Below, piece after piece: positions 55,943-64,000 of a stretch of DNA of 64,000 nt. Position 1 is the first letter of the stretch. Each line of letters opens with the position of its first letter. The position numbers and the translations under genes are program-made. Source of the stretch: Saprospirales bacterium (GTDB lineage Bacteria > Bacteroidota > Bacteroidia > Chitinophagales > Saprospiraceae). The notes beneath the pieces were generated by a model. It had not been told where the DNA came from, searched no databases, and worked only from the letters and a program-made list of their open reading frames with translations. Where the stretch lies: contig PAAY01000029.1 in the NCBI GenBank assembly GCA_002698985.1, forward strand, positions 1 through 64,000. The letters run 5' to 3'.

Positions 55943-58177
55943 CTACCGGATCAGCGTTACAAAGCCCCTGAGCTCTTTGCGTTCGCCTCTGGGATCCTGC
56001 CAACTTACCACATAAGGATAGACCCCGGCGGGCACCTGCCTTCCACTGTTTCGCACCTGTCCGTTCCAGGCTTCTTCGAGGCTGTCAGCTTCGAAAATGA
56101 CATTGCTCCAGCGGTCGAAAATGACCAGGTGGAAATCCGTGGCTCCCACCATGTGCCCCACCCCCTTGAAGTAGTCATTGACACTGTCTTCATTGGGTGA
56201 AAAGGCATTGGGCAGGAAATAGGTCGTTTTCGGAACCACATCCAGCACTTGCACCAGCGTGTCCTGGCAATACTGCGGGTGCGTCACCACCAGCATGATT
56301 TCATGCCGACCGGTATCCTGGAAGCTGTATTCAAAGTCGGGCTTCTGCGCCACCAAATTGCCGTCTATGTACCAATCCCAATGCACCGAGTATTCCGAGG
56401 CATCGAAGAAAGCTACATCCGGATTGAAATTATCCAGGACTTCCGGTGCATAGTAAAATCCGGCAACAGGAGGCGGTTGTATCTCTATCAGGGCGGGAAA
56501 AAGCGTATCGGTGTAGCAGCCAATGGGCGAGGTGATTTCCAGGCGGATGTCAAAAATTCCGGCTGTCCGGTAAGTGTGCACCGGGCTGATTTCGCCACTT
56601 GTCTCACCGTCGCCAAAATCCCAGTGGATATCGTAGCTGTCATCGATGGGGGTCGAAAGGTTGTTGAAAAAGACCTCGCTGGGCACACAACTCACCGTAT
56701 CATTGGGACGCACGAGTATGAGCGCCGGCACCGGATTGTAGGACACGGTTTCAGCCTTCGTCAATTGGCAATCATTCTGGTCCCTGATGGTCAGGCTCAC
56801 CAGGTGGTCGCCCGGTTCATTGTAAATATGTGTGGCGTGGTAGTTGGCCGTATCCACGGTGCCATCGTCAAAATCCCAACTGAAAGAAGCTATTTGACCG
56901 CCTTCGTCAATGAAGGATTTGTTGGTAAACGAAACAGGACCTGCCACGCAGGTATCGTAAGCATAGTCAAAGTCCGGATGAATTTCCGGATAGATCTCCA
57001 GGTGAACTTTGGTACTGTCGCTGCATCCGATGTTTCCGGGGTTCAGCAACAAGGCACCTTCGTAAATGCCAGGGCCGGGGAAGGTCATGTTCAGGTCCCA
57101 ACTGGAGGCATTCAGGGTTGTATCCGGCAGTTTGAAGCGCCACACCACTTCTTCGATGTGGTTCATGTCCTGGCTGGTGTTCAGGATCTGGATGTCCGTC
57201 CCGCCACAGGAAGTCACCCGGTAACCATTGCTCATCGGCTGTACATTCAGCCCACCCATGGAAGCATCCACCAGCGGCTCGCACTCGGTTACGGTAAACT
57301 GAAAATCCCTTCGGACAATGGAGAGCAACTGGCCATTCCGAAATTCCTTGATGCAGACCCCCACGGTGAATTGCCCCTGGAGGTTGGGGGTTCCCGTCAG
57401 CATTCCCGTCACAGGGTCGATGCTCACCGTTGGGCTGCCACCCATCGGATTCAGCGGGCTGAATGGCGGATTGACGAACTCCACCTCTTCATAAGGTGGG
57501 GGGCAGGCGGGATTGGGCGTGATGCCATCACAACCGAACTGATTGCCGCCACCGAGCCCGGCTTTGCCACCACCAATGAATGGCGCACAGAACTCGTAAA
57601 TGAGCTGATCCCCATCGGGGTCAAAGGCACTATGGTCATAATTCAACGGCTCATTGGCACAGATCACGATGGGCGGAAAATCATTGTAAACAGGGCTGTT
57701 GTTGCAGACGGCCTGGGCAAAAGGCGTCAGCTCGATGGTAAAGGTAGCCCCGATGTCATCCGGATTCACGATGTTGGTGACACCCTCGTTGCGGCAACAG
57801 CGCTGGTAAGAAATGGTATAGGATTCATCAGAGGGCCAGTCGGCAAATTGGTATTCAAATATGTATATCCCTTCTTCCACACAAACGCCCGGTGGAATCT
57901 GCAGGCAGGGATTGTCTTCCGGATTGATGGGGATGACCTGGGACACTGGCCGCAAGATAGTTGCTATTGGTGTCTGGCTGTCGCCTTTGTAAATGGAGAA
58001 TGGAGCACCATTGTCAAACTGCGCACCGCCGCCGGCGCAGTCGCGGTACATTTTCATGGTGAAGCGGTAGTTGCCATCGCCCAGGCACTCATAGCTCAAC
58101 ACCCCACCGATGATGTGCTTGGCTTGCAGGCCCGCCATTGCGACGAAAAAAAGAAAAAGGGTAAAGAGGTGTTTCAT
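55943..58177 (-). CDS. PKD-domain protein with T9SS type B tail, paralogue 1
   Basis: The 744-residue product has a signal peptide (MKHLFTLFLFFVAMAGLQA). The N-terminal ~300 residues are a Cys-rich domain (HIIGGVLSYECLGDGNY, CAGGG, CCRNEG), shared closely with the next gene. PKD domains follow with the signatures FSWDFDDGTVDTA, HWDFGDGETSG and HWDWYIDGN. The end (FLPNAFSPNEDSVNDYF ... VPAGVYPYVVSW ... LRGFVTLIR) is the gliding-motility-associated C-terminal domain, a T9SS type B signal. The protein should be secreted to the surface, perhaps as an adhesin or biofilm component. It is the downstream member of a tandem pair. Confidence 0.9.
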   Translation of the reverse strand: MKHLFTLFLFFVAMAGLQAKHIIGGVLSYECLGDGNYRFTMKMYRDCAGGGAQFDNGAPFSIYKGDSQTPIATILRPVSQVIPINPEDNPCLQIPPGVCVEEGIYIFEYQFADWPSDESYTISYQRCCRNEGVTNIVNPDDIGATFTIELTPFAQAVCNNSPVYNDFPPIVICANEPLNYDHSAFDPDGDQLIYEFCAPFIGGGKAGLGGGNQFGCDGITPNPACPPPYEEVEFVNPPFSPLNPMGGSPTVSIDPVTGMLTGTPNLQGQFTVGVCIKEFRNGQLLSIVRRDFQFTVTECEPLVDASMGGLNVQPMSNGYRVTSCGGTDIQILNTSQDMNHIEEVVWRFKLPDTTLNASSWDLNMTFPGPGIYEGALLLNPGNIGCSDSTKVHLEIYPEIHPDFDYAYDTCVAGPVSFTNKSFIDEGGQIASFSWDFDDGTVDTANYHATHIYNEPGDHLVSLTIRDQNDCQLTKAETVSYNPVPALILVRPNDTVSCVPSEVFFNNLSTPIDDSYDIHWDFGDGETSGEISPVHTYRTAGIFDIRLEITSPIGCYTDTLFPALIEIQPPPVAGFYYAPEVLDNFNPDVAFFDASEYSVHWDWYIDGNLVAQKPDFEYSFQDTGRHEIMLVVTHPQYCQDTLVQVLDVVPKTTYFLPNAFSPNEDSVNDYFKGVGHMVGATDFHLVIFDRWSNVIFEADSLEEAWNGQVRNSGRQVPAGVYPYVVSWQDPRGERKELRGFVTLIR

Positions 58178-58298
58178 CTGTATAAAAATTGCCCATGACA
58201 GGCATGTCCGTATTGCACTTCAAAAAATGGCCTTCGGGAAATGATTGCCCAAGAAAAAACATTCCGGCACGGTTCCACAAAAAGATCAATCAACGCCG

Positions 58299-60536
58299 CT
58301 ATTTCACCAATGTAGCAAAGCCCCTGAACTCCACGGGTTTGCCCCGCGGATCGGTGAAGGTGACCACCACGGGATACACGCCGAGGGGTGCCATTTCGCC
58401 TACGTTGTTTTTTCGGCCGTTCCATCCTTCATCGGGGTCGGTGGTTTCGAAGATGCGCTCGCCATACCTGTTGAAGATCATCATCCTGAAATTGGTGGCC
58501 CCCTCCAGCAGGCCCTTGCCTTTGAAAACGTCGTTGTTGCCGTCGCCATCAGGCGTGAAGGCATTGGGCAGCCAGTACCTCACTTCCGGAATGATGTCCA
58601 GCATTTGAATCATGGTGTCCGTACAGCCGGACTCGTGGAATACCACCAGTTGCACCACCTGCATTCCCGTATCAGGGAAGGTGAACGAGGGGTTTTGCTG
58701 GATGGAGTTGCCCACATTGCCGAACATCCAGCGCCATTTGACGGCGTCGATGGATTGGTCGGTGAAATAGACGGTGGGCTCGATATTGCTTGGCTGGTTG
58801 GGGGTGTAGGTAAAATCAGCAATCGGTGAGGGCAAGACGGTGATCAGCTCAGGCCAGAAGGTATCGGTCTGGCAGCCGATGGGCGAGATGATCTCCAGCG
58901 AAACATCAAACACGCCGATGTCTTCATAAACGTGGGTGGGGCTGATTCCCTGCCCGGTGGTGCCGTCGCCAAAATCCCAGTTGACGGTGTATTGATCATT
59001 GATGGGGGTCGAGAGGTTTTCGAAGAAAATGCTGGCCGGCTGGCAGCCCACGTATTCGCTGGGGGCCACCACCAGCAATTGCGGAACGGGGAAATAAGGA
59101 ATGGTCTTCTGCAGAGCGTCGGTGCAGTCGTTTTGGTCCGTCACCAACAGGGTCACCGGGATATTGCCCGGAACGGTGTAAATGTGTTGCGGGTTTTGGC
59201 TGATGGAAATGATGCCGTCACCGAAATCCCAGCTCCAGGCATCGATGCCGCCGGGGTCGCCGGTTGTAGACTGGTCGAAAAAGCTGACCGGACCGGCCAG
59301 GCAGGTATCGTAATCAAATGTGAAGTCGGCGTTGATTTCCGGGTACACGTGCACCTTGATGTTGGCCGTGTCGCCACAGCCGGTGCCGGGGTTGAGGAAC
59401 AGCTTTCCGAAGTAGGTTCCGGGGCCAGGGAAGGTCACATTGGCATCCCAGGTAGTTTTGGTTTCGGTGGTTCCGTTGATGTCAAACTCCCAGCGGTAGT
59501 TGTTGATGTATTGGGCCTGAAAGCTTTGGTTCTTGAAGGTGACGGTGTTGCCGCAGCCCCGCACCACGAACTGTTGCTCACCCTGAGCCGTCACGAGGCT
59601 GTCTTCCAGGATGTCAGCCACCACAGTGGGGTCGCACTGCGCCACATTGAACTGAAAGTCCCTTCGGGTAACGCTGAGCAACTTGTTGTCCCGGTATTCC
59701 TTTACGCACACCCCCACCACATACTGCCCCAGGGCGTTCGGCTCGCCGGTCAGCAATCCCGTCACGGCATTGATCTGAAGGGGCGGATCGGCGGCCAGGG
59801 GGCTGTTCCAGGTGTAGTTGGGTGCCAGAAAAGTCACAGGCGAGAATGGCGGCGGCAGGTCGGGATTGGGGGCAACGCCCTGCGGTTCGAAGGGGTCGGT
59901 CTGGTTGGTTCCACCACCGTCAAATGGCGTGCAAAGTTCGTAAACGAGCATATCGCCTTCTTCGTCAATGGCGGAATGATCGAAGTTGATGGGCTCACCG
60001 GAACAGATCACGATGGGCGGAAAATCTTTGAAAACCGGACTGTTGTTGCAATTGGCCTGGGCTTCGGCTGTCAGCTCCATCCAGTAGGTGGCACCGGTTT
60101 CGCCCGGCGACAGGATGTTGGTAATGGTGTTGTTGCGGCAGCAACGCTGGTAAACGATGTGGTAACTTTGAGGGCTGACCGGCAGGTCCAGAAAGAACTC
60201 GTAAACACCTTCCTCCACACAGACATTGGGGGCAATGAGGCAGGGATTGCTCAGGTTGGGCTGAATGCTGGTAATGACCGGCGGGGCCAGTTGGACGATG
60301 GTGTAGGGCACGTTGTTGTTGCCCTGATAAACCGTTACCGTTCCTGGAATTTGGGAACCAAGTGCAGAGTCAAACGGAGCGCCTCCGCCGTTGCAGTCTC
60401 GGTATATCTTCATGGTGAACTTGTACTCACCCTGCCCCAGGCACTCATAGGAAATGACACCCCCGATGATGTGGGCTGCCTGCACCGACATTGCGACGAC
60501 CAGCAGGACAAGCACCACCAGGATGCGGCTTTTCAT
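58299..60536 (-). CDS. PKD-domain protein with T9SS type B tail, paralogue 2
   Basis: The ATG at 60536 opens a good signal peptide (MKSRILVVLVLLVVAMSVQA); total 745 residues. The architecture matches paralogue 1: the domain HIIGGVISYECLGQGEYKF with CNGGG and CCRNNT, then PKD units (WSWDFGDGIISIS, NWDFGDGTTGQG) and the type B end (WLPNAFTPDGDGNNDVFK ... APLGVYPVVVTF ... RGFATLVK). The two genes are 121 bases apart on the same strand, from an old tandem duplication. Surface function unknown. Confidence 0.9.
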   Translation of the reverse strand: MKSRILVVLVLLVVAMSVQAAHIIGGVISYECLGQGEYKFTMKIYRDCNGGGAPFDSALGSQIPGTVTVYQGNNNVPYTIVQLAPPVITSIQPNLSNPCLIAPNVCVEEGVYEFFLDLPVSPQSYHIVYQRCCRNNTITNILSPGETGATYWMELTAEAQANCNNSPVFKDFPPIVICSGEPINFDHSAIDEEGDMLVYELCTPFDGGGTNQTDPFEPQGVAPNPDLPPPFSPVTFLAPNYTWNSPLAADPPLQINAVTGLLTGEPNALGQYVVGVCVKEYRDNKLLSVTRRDFQFNVAQCDPTVVADILEDSLVTAQGEQQFVVRGCGNTVTFKNQSFQAQYINNYRWEFDINGTTETKTTWDANVTFPGPGTYFGKLFLNPGTGCGDTANIKVHVYPEINADFTFDYDTCLAGPVSFFDQSTTGDPGGIDAWSWDFGDGIISISQNPQHIYTVPGNIPVTLLVTDQNDCTDALQKTIPYFPVPQLLVVAPSEYVGCQPASIFFENLSTPINDQYTVNWDFGDGTTGQGISPTHVYEDIGVFDVSLEIISPIGCQTDTFWPELITVLPSPIADFTYTPNQPSNIEPTVYFTDQSIDAVKWRWMFGNVGNSIQQNPSFTFPDTGMQVVQLVVFHESGCTDTMIQMLDIIPEVRYWLPNAFTPDGDGNNDVFKGKGLLEGATNFRMMIFNRYGERIFETTDPDEGWNGRKNNVGEMAPLGVYPVVVTFTDPRGKPVEFRGFATLVK

Positions 60537-60803
60537 TTTAAAAGTTAATGCCATGTGTGCAAATTTGCGTTTGTCAGAAACACTTTCAGGCCAGGGCAGT
60601 TAGACCTTACCGGGCTTGCTGAACCGAATTTAAACCTCAATTTAGAACAATCATTTTCCGAAGGAAAAGTTTTTAGAAACCATGTGATGGTTGTGTAAGG
60701 CGGAAAACAATTTATTCTGCTTGCGTCGCAAGATAGCATTTTGGAACTCCACTGTAAACACCTTCCACACACAATTGAACGAACAGGCAAAACCAACTGA
60801 TAA

Positions 60804-61373
60804 ATGATACAATTCACCGATCTGGAACCCTCACTCCGTGCACTTGAAGAAGGAGGACTGATCCTCTACCCTACCGACACGGTATGGAGCATTGGTTGCG
60901 ACGCCACGAATGCCGATGCCGTGGCAAGGCTAAAAGCGCTCCGCCAGTTACCCGAAGGACATCCGCTGGTCATCCTCGTTGCCGATATGGACATGCTGAA
61001 AGCGCACGCCGGCTTTGTGCATCCGAGGGTGGAAACCCTGCTGGCACACCACCAGCGGCCCCTGACAATGGTCTTCGATGAAGGTGTTGGGTTGCCGCAG
61101 GAAGCACTTGGCGCTGATGGCTCCGTTGCCCTTCGGATAACGAAGGACCCATTTTGCCTTCAGCTGATCCATGAGTTTGGCAAGCCCATCGTCGCAACGG
61201 CTGCCTGCATCGGGGCCGGTCCCATCCCCACGCATTTCGGGGAGGTGAGCTCTGCCGTGATAGAAAACGTGGATTATGTGGTTCGCCACCGGCAAATGGA
61301 TAAACAAATGGAGCAACCCAGCGTAATAGCCAGATTGAACGACGATGAAGAACTGGATTTCATCAGGGAATAA
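60804..61373 (+). CDS. tsaC: L-threonylcarbamoyladenylate synthase (TsaC/YrdC/Sua5)
   Basis: The 189-residue YrdC-domain protein makes threonylcarbamoyl-AMP from Thr, bicarbonate and ATP, the first step of the t6A37 tRNA modification. It has the core pattern GLILYPTDTVWSIGCDATN near the start and VAlRITKDPFCLQLIHEFGKPIVATAAC (key motif KPIVATAA), where S is often found in place of the first A of the last pair. It lacks the extra C-terminal domain of Sua5, hence the short form. It overlaps nothing and is followed by murQ eight bases later, so they may be cotranscribed. Confidence 0.93.
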   Translation: MIQFTDLEPSLRALEEGGLILYPTDTVWSIGCDATNADAVARLKALRQLPEGHPLVILVADMDMLKAHAGFVHPRVETLLAHHQRPLTMVFDEGVGLPQEALGADGSVALRITKDPFCLQLIHEFGKPIVATAACIGAGPIPTHFGEVSSAVIENVDYVVRHRQMDKQMEQPSVIARLNDDEELDFIRE

Positions 61374-61381
61374 TTGCATCC

Positions 61382-62203
61382 ATGCAAAAGATCACCGAAC
61401 AGCCTTCCAATTACCGCCACCTGGAAAAAATGTCCGTGCGGGAAATTCTCCAAAGCATCAATGCCGAGGACAAGACCGTACCCCACGCGGTGGAAAAAGC
61501 CATCCCGGCCATCGAAAAGCTGGTGCAGGCCACCTATGAAAAAGTCAGGGAGGGCGGAAGGCTCTTCTACATCGGTGCCGGCACCAGCGGCCGCCTCGGC
61601 ATCCTGGATGCTTCGGAATGCCCGCCTACTTTCGGGGTGCCTCACGACATGGTCATCGGCCTCATTGCCGGAGGCGACACCGCCATCAGAAAAGCTGTTG
61701 AACACGCCGAGGACAGCCTGGAACAAGCCTGGAAAGACCTGGAAGACTGGCATGTGGACCAGCAGGATGTGGTGGTGGGTATCGCCGCCTCCGGCACCAC
61801 ACCTTATGTGGTGGGTGGCCTGCAAGCCTGCCGCCGGCAGGGCATCGTCACTGGCTGCATTACCTGCAACCCGGGCACACCTGTGGCGGCAGCCGCTGAT
61901 TTTCCCGTTGAGGTGATTACCGGGCCGGAGTTCGTCACCGGCAGCACCCGCATGAAGGCCGGTACCGCTCAAAAACTGGTGCTCAACATGCTCTCCACCT
62001 CTCTCATGATCAAACTCGGCAGGGTGCAGGACAACCGGATGGTGGACATGCAACTGACCAACAACAAATTGCTGGACCGCGGAACCCGGATGGTGGCCCA
62101 GGACACGGGGATGAGCTACGAAGAAGCTAGGGAATGGCTCACCCGCTATGGTTCAGTCAGAAAAGCCGTGTTGATGTTCTGGAAGAAAAATTCAGAGAAA
62201 TGA
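61382..62203 (+). CDS. murQ: N-acetylmuramic acid 6-phosphate etherase
   Basis: The 273-residue SIS-domain enzyme removes lactate from MurNAc-6-phosphate to give GlcNAc-6-phosphate, in peptidoglycan recycling. It has the phosphosugar loop GAGTSGRLG, the acid pair region DASECPPTF and the substrate segment VTGSTRMKAGTAQKLVLNML. It lacks about 25 residues of the usual C-terminal UBA-like tail (E. coli 298). A downstream kinase (MurK or AnmK) is not nearby. The GH18 gene in the same window is too distant to be grouped. Confidence 0.95.
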   Translation: MQKITEQPSNYRHLEKMSVREILQSINAEDKTVPHAVEKAIPAIEKLVQATYEKVREGGRLFYIGAGTSGRLGILDASECPPTFGVPHDMVIGLIAGGDTAIRKAVEHAEDSLEQAWKDLEDWHVDQQDVVVGIAASGTTPYVVGGLQACRRQGIVTGCITCNPGTPVAAAADFPVEVITGPEFVTGSTRMKAGTAQKLVLNMLSTSLMIKLGRVQDNRMVDMQLTNNKLLDRGTRMVAQDTGMSYEEAREWLTRYGSVRKAVLMFWKKNSEK

Positions 62204-62301
62204 ATTTGCAGCCTCTAATTATTTGAGGGATTGTTTACCTTAACCCCGCTTCCGGCAAACAACCAGCCGGCAATGAACTTCGAACGAAAACCTGAGGAGT
62301 T

Positions 62302-62433
62302 ATGGCATCAAAAAGAAAGAAAAGACAAGCTGCACTCGATAAGCGCGACGCAAGAAAGTTCTTCAGAGTCGCTATCATTTCTGTAATCGTAATGCTGTTT
62401 TTGCTGTACCTGCTCTACAGGTCCGTCACCTGA
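62302..62433 (+). CDS. 43-residue single-helix membrane protein
   Basis: Found by hand. It starts MASKRKKRQAALDKRDARKF with a strongly basic N-terminus, then one hydrophobic helix (VAIISVIVMLFLLYLLY, about 23-39) and a short end RSVT. The basic start would stay in the cytoplasm. An upstream GAGGAG sequence (62293-62298) lies at a good spacing for a ribosome site, which supports translation. No family is recognised. It sits 98 bases after murQ and is convergent with the thioesterase gene. Confidence 0.65.
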   Translation: MASKRKKRQAALDKRDARKFFRVAIISVIVMLFLLYLLYRSVT

Positions 62434-62441
62434 TTTTCCGG

Positions 62442-62966
62442 TTACATCTTACCGAAAAAAGCTCTGATTTCTGAAGCTTCGTTGGGCTTCATGCGGCCAC
62501 TCAGCACCAGTCTGACCTCTCTGCGGCGCATGGCTCCTTCGTACAATTGCTGCTCCTCACCGGTGAGCGGAATGACCTGCGGCACCAGGCAGGGCTTTTT
62601 GGTTTCTTCGTCAATGCCGACAAAAGTGAAATAGGCGTGGTTGCACTTGCGGGGGTTGCCACCCTTGAGGTTGGAAGCAAATACCTCCACAAAAACTTCA
62701 ACGGAAGTATTGAAGGCCCGGGTGACCCTTGCATTCAGGGTAACGACATCGCCCAGGGGGATGGGCTTGTGAAAGCTCACATGATCCACAGAGGCCGTCA
62801 CCACATGGGCTTCGCAGTGTTTGCCGGCGCAAATGCTGGCAACGATGTCCATCCAGCGCATGAGGTTGCCGCCCATCAAATTGCCCAGCGGATTAGTGTC
62901 GTTGGGCATCACCATCTCGGTCATCACTGTGACCGACTCACTTACCTTTTTGGCTTTTTCACTCAT
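62442..62966 (-). CDS. Acyl-CoA thioesterase (hotdog fold)
   Basis: The 174-residue product resembles YciA/BACH-type thioesterases, which hydrolyse acyl-CoA to free acid. The helix/turn TNPLGNLMGGNLMRWMDIVASICA contains the active-site Asp/Asn region. HVVTASVDHVSFHKPIPLGDVVTLNARVTRAFNTSVEV (key motif VDHVSFHKPI) is the central strand set. It is cytosolic. The chain-length preference is not readable. It shares its strand with the next two genes; 36 bases separate it from the hypothetical gene. Confidence 0.9.
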   Translation of the reverse strand: MSEKAKKVSESVTVMTEMVMPNDTNPLGNLMGGNLMRWMDIVASICAGKHCEAHVVTASVDHVSFHKPIPLGDVVTLNARVTRAFNTSVEVFVEVFASNLKGGNPRKCNHAYFTFVGIDEETKKPCLVPQVIPLTGEEQQLYEGAMRRREVRLVLSGRMKPNEASEIRAFFGKM

Positions 62967-63002
62967 ATCAGCAGGGTGATTTTGGTCTGGTTCGGGTAGA
63001 TG

Positions 63003-63413
63003 TTATCGAATCATTACTCCCTTCCTGTCGATGAAAGGAATGTCGGTAAAGTTCTCCTCTGAAATGCTGCCTTTGACAAAGACGTACTTTTTGTCGTACA
63101 TGTAATCGCCAAAAGAAAAACTCACCCAATACTCGTTGGCGATTTCGAATAGTTTGGTCTGAATGGGTTCTACATGGGTGGCACACTGAGGGCCGATTTC
63201 ATTGAAAAAATGGCGCAGAACGGTGGTTTTCATCTGCTCACCTTCAATCTCGCCGTAGCCCCGTGAGTTGACCAGTACGTTCTGGATGGGTTCGTTTCTG
63301 AAATTGATTACGAACACATCCCACATCTCTTCATCGCGCACGCCGTTTTCCTCTCTGGGAACAATTGCAACGGCGAAGTCTTCAACCTTGTATTGAGGAA
63401 TGTCTTTTTTCAT
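63003..63413 (-). CDS. Conserved hypothetical protein next to lipB
   Basis: The 136-residue acidic, soluble product has no signal peptide. Visible segments are AVAIVPREENGVRDEEMWDVFVINF, VNSRGYGEIEGEQMKTTVLRHFF (motif SRGYGEI) and YWVSFSFGDYMYDKKYVFVKGS. I do not recognise a family; it looks like one compact alpha/beta domain. Its ATG overlaps the lipB stop codon by four bases (ATGA), so the two are almost certainly cotranslated, which suggests that its role is linked to lipoate metabolism or that it merely shares the operon. Confidence 0.75.
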   Translation of the reverse strand: MKKDIPQYKVEDFAVAIVPREENGVRDEEMWDVFVINFRNEPIQNVLVNSRGYGEIEGEQMKTTVLRHFFNEIGPQCATHVEPIQTKLFEIANEYWVSFSFGDYMYDKKYVFVKGSISEENFTDIPFIDRKGVMIR

Positions 63414-64000
63414 GATGGAAATGTTGAGGAGCCGAGCTCAGCTCCGTTGGCAAACTCAAATCCGAAAAGGTCTGCATAATGCCTTTTCAGCTTCGCTTTA
63501 ACTTCTTCTATGTCAACTTCTTTGCCCAATTCCGTGGCCAGGCTGGTTACGGCCTTGTTCTCGTCGTTGATGCCACAGGGGATGATGTGGTGGAAATACC
63601 CCAGCTGGGTGTTGACGTTGAACGCAAAGCCGTGCATGGTGACCCAGCGGCTCAGGTGTACGCCGATTGCACAGATTTTGCGGGCAGGCAGCACCTGTGT
63701 CTGGGGCAGCCACACGCCCGTGTATTCTTTGATCCTGATGCCTTCCAGTCCGTACTCTGCCAGGGTTCTGATGACGGCTTCTTCCAGGTAGCGCACATAG
63801 CGGTGCACATCGGTGAAGAAATCGTCGAGGTCAAAAATCGGATAGCCAACGATCTGCCCCGGGCCGTGGTAAGTGATATCTCCCCCCCTGTTGATCTTGA
63901 AAAACTCGATGCCCTTTTCGGCCAGCCCCTGCTCATCCAACAGCAGGTGATCCAGCGATCCACTTTTGCCGAGGGTATAAACGGGGGGGTGTTCGCAAAA
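63410..64000 (-). CDS. lipB: Octanoyltransferase LipB (N-terminus outside window)
   Basis: The gene runs off the right edge, and about 196 C-terminal residues are visible. LipB transfers octanoyl groups from acyl carrier protein to lipoate-dependent enzymes. The visible start CEHPPVYTLGKSGSLDH fits the family, as do INRGGDITYHGPGQIVGYPIFDL with the GDxTYHGPGQ motif and KICAIGVHLSRWVTMHGFAFNVNTQL, which includes the active-site Lys of KICAIG. The catalytic Cys expected in HxxxPCGI is present (FHHIIPCGIND). Confidence 0.95.
   Translation of the reverse strand, partial: FCEHPPVYTLGKSGSLDHLLLDEQGLAEKGIEFFKINRGGDITYHGPGQIVGYPIFDLDDFFTDVHRYVRYLEEAVIRTLAEYGLEGIRIKEYTGVWLPQTQVLPARKICAIGVHLSRWVTMHGFAFNVNTQLGYFHHIIPCGINDENKAVTSLATELGKEVDIEEVKAKLKRHYADLFGFEFANGAELGSSTFPS

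Noticed and set aside
56249-58198. A 649-residue open frame antisense to PKD paralogue 1
   Set aside because: It mirrors a secure gene with clear signal peptide, PKD motifs and sorting domain; the translated antisense has no such features. A similar 538-residue frame opposite paralogue 2 was rejected for the same reason.
1-64000. CRISPR array
   Set aside because: The only regular repeats are coding units of the VCBS gene and 10 bp repeats at 52791; none has the repeat-spacer form, and no cas gene is present.
1-64000. rRNA or tRNA genes
   Set aside because: No tRNA-like cloverleaf or rRNA sequence was recognised in any intergenic stretch. A covariance search would settle this.

Overview
The window reads as a stretch of a Bacteroidota chromosome, probably from the Saprospiria/Lewinella side of the phylum (lineage is inference). 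The evidence is the density of secreted proteins ending in type IX secretion (T9SS) sorting domains (five type A, two type B gliding-motility-like), a DISM-7TM hybrid two-component regulator, an S46 dipeptidyl-peptidase, candidate -7 boxes of the Bacteroidota form TAnnTTTG, and a ribosomal cluster in the order rpsL-rpsG-fusA-rpsJ with no tuf. No rRNA, tRNA, CRISPR array, transposase or prophage gene was seen.

Layout. 1-13 kb: a partial FG-GAP/VCBS surface protein cut by the left edge, a short region of nested inverted repeats, an MFS transporter, a ScyD/ScyE-like T9SS protein, a SnoaL-like protein, a large hybrid histidine kinase/AraC regulator, a family-18 glycoside hydrolase, a DUF2490 protein and a YdeI-like protein. 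13-24 kb: an exported MORN-repeat caspase with a duplicated fragment of its own 3' end next to it, acetyl-CoA synthetase, two more T9SS cargo proteins, an outer-membrane barrel protein, an HD-domain protein fused to a Pycsar-effector-like membrane module (PycTM/DUF5706), and a small exported protein. 24-29.4 kb: ClpB and an S46 peptidase with DPP11-type specificity residue, transcribed divergently.

29.4-50 kb, all on the minus strand: the str, S10, spc and alpha ribosomal clusters as one nearly continuous block, rpsL to rplQ, with secY, map, infA, rpmJ and rpoA. A strong terminator after fusA and two very similar TACATTTG boxes about 120 nt ahead of rpsL and rpsJ suggest separate transcription units with leaders of similar length. 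Several intercistronic gaps hold hairpins.

50-64 kb: a C-terminal processing protease, an Lrp/AsnC regulator, a CARDB-like exported protein, a cohesin-like lipoprotein, a DUF481 protein, rplS, two tandem paralogous PKD proteins with T9SS type B tails, tsaC, murQ, a 43-residue membrane protein, an acyl-CoA thioesterase, a conserved hypothetical gene and lipB, which runs off the right edge.

The most interesting items are the stand-alone HD-PycTM protein without a nucleotide cyclase nearby, the exported MORN-caspase with its duplicated tail, and several small repeat families (a 109-126 bp element at two sites, a roughly 40 bp element downstream of two genes, and an element bounded by CACTGCAAAAA repeats).
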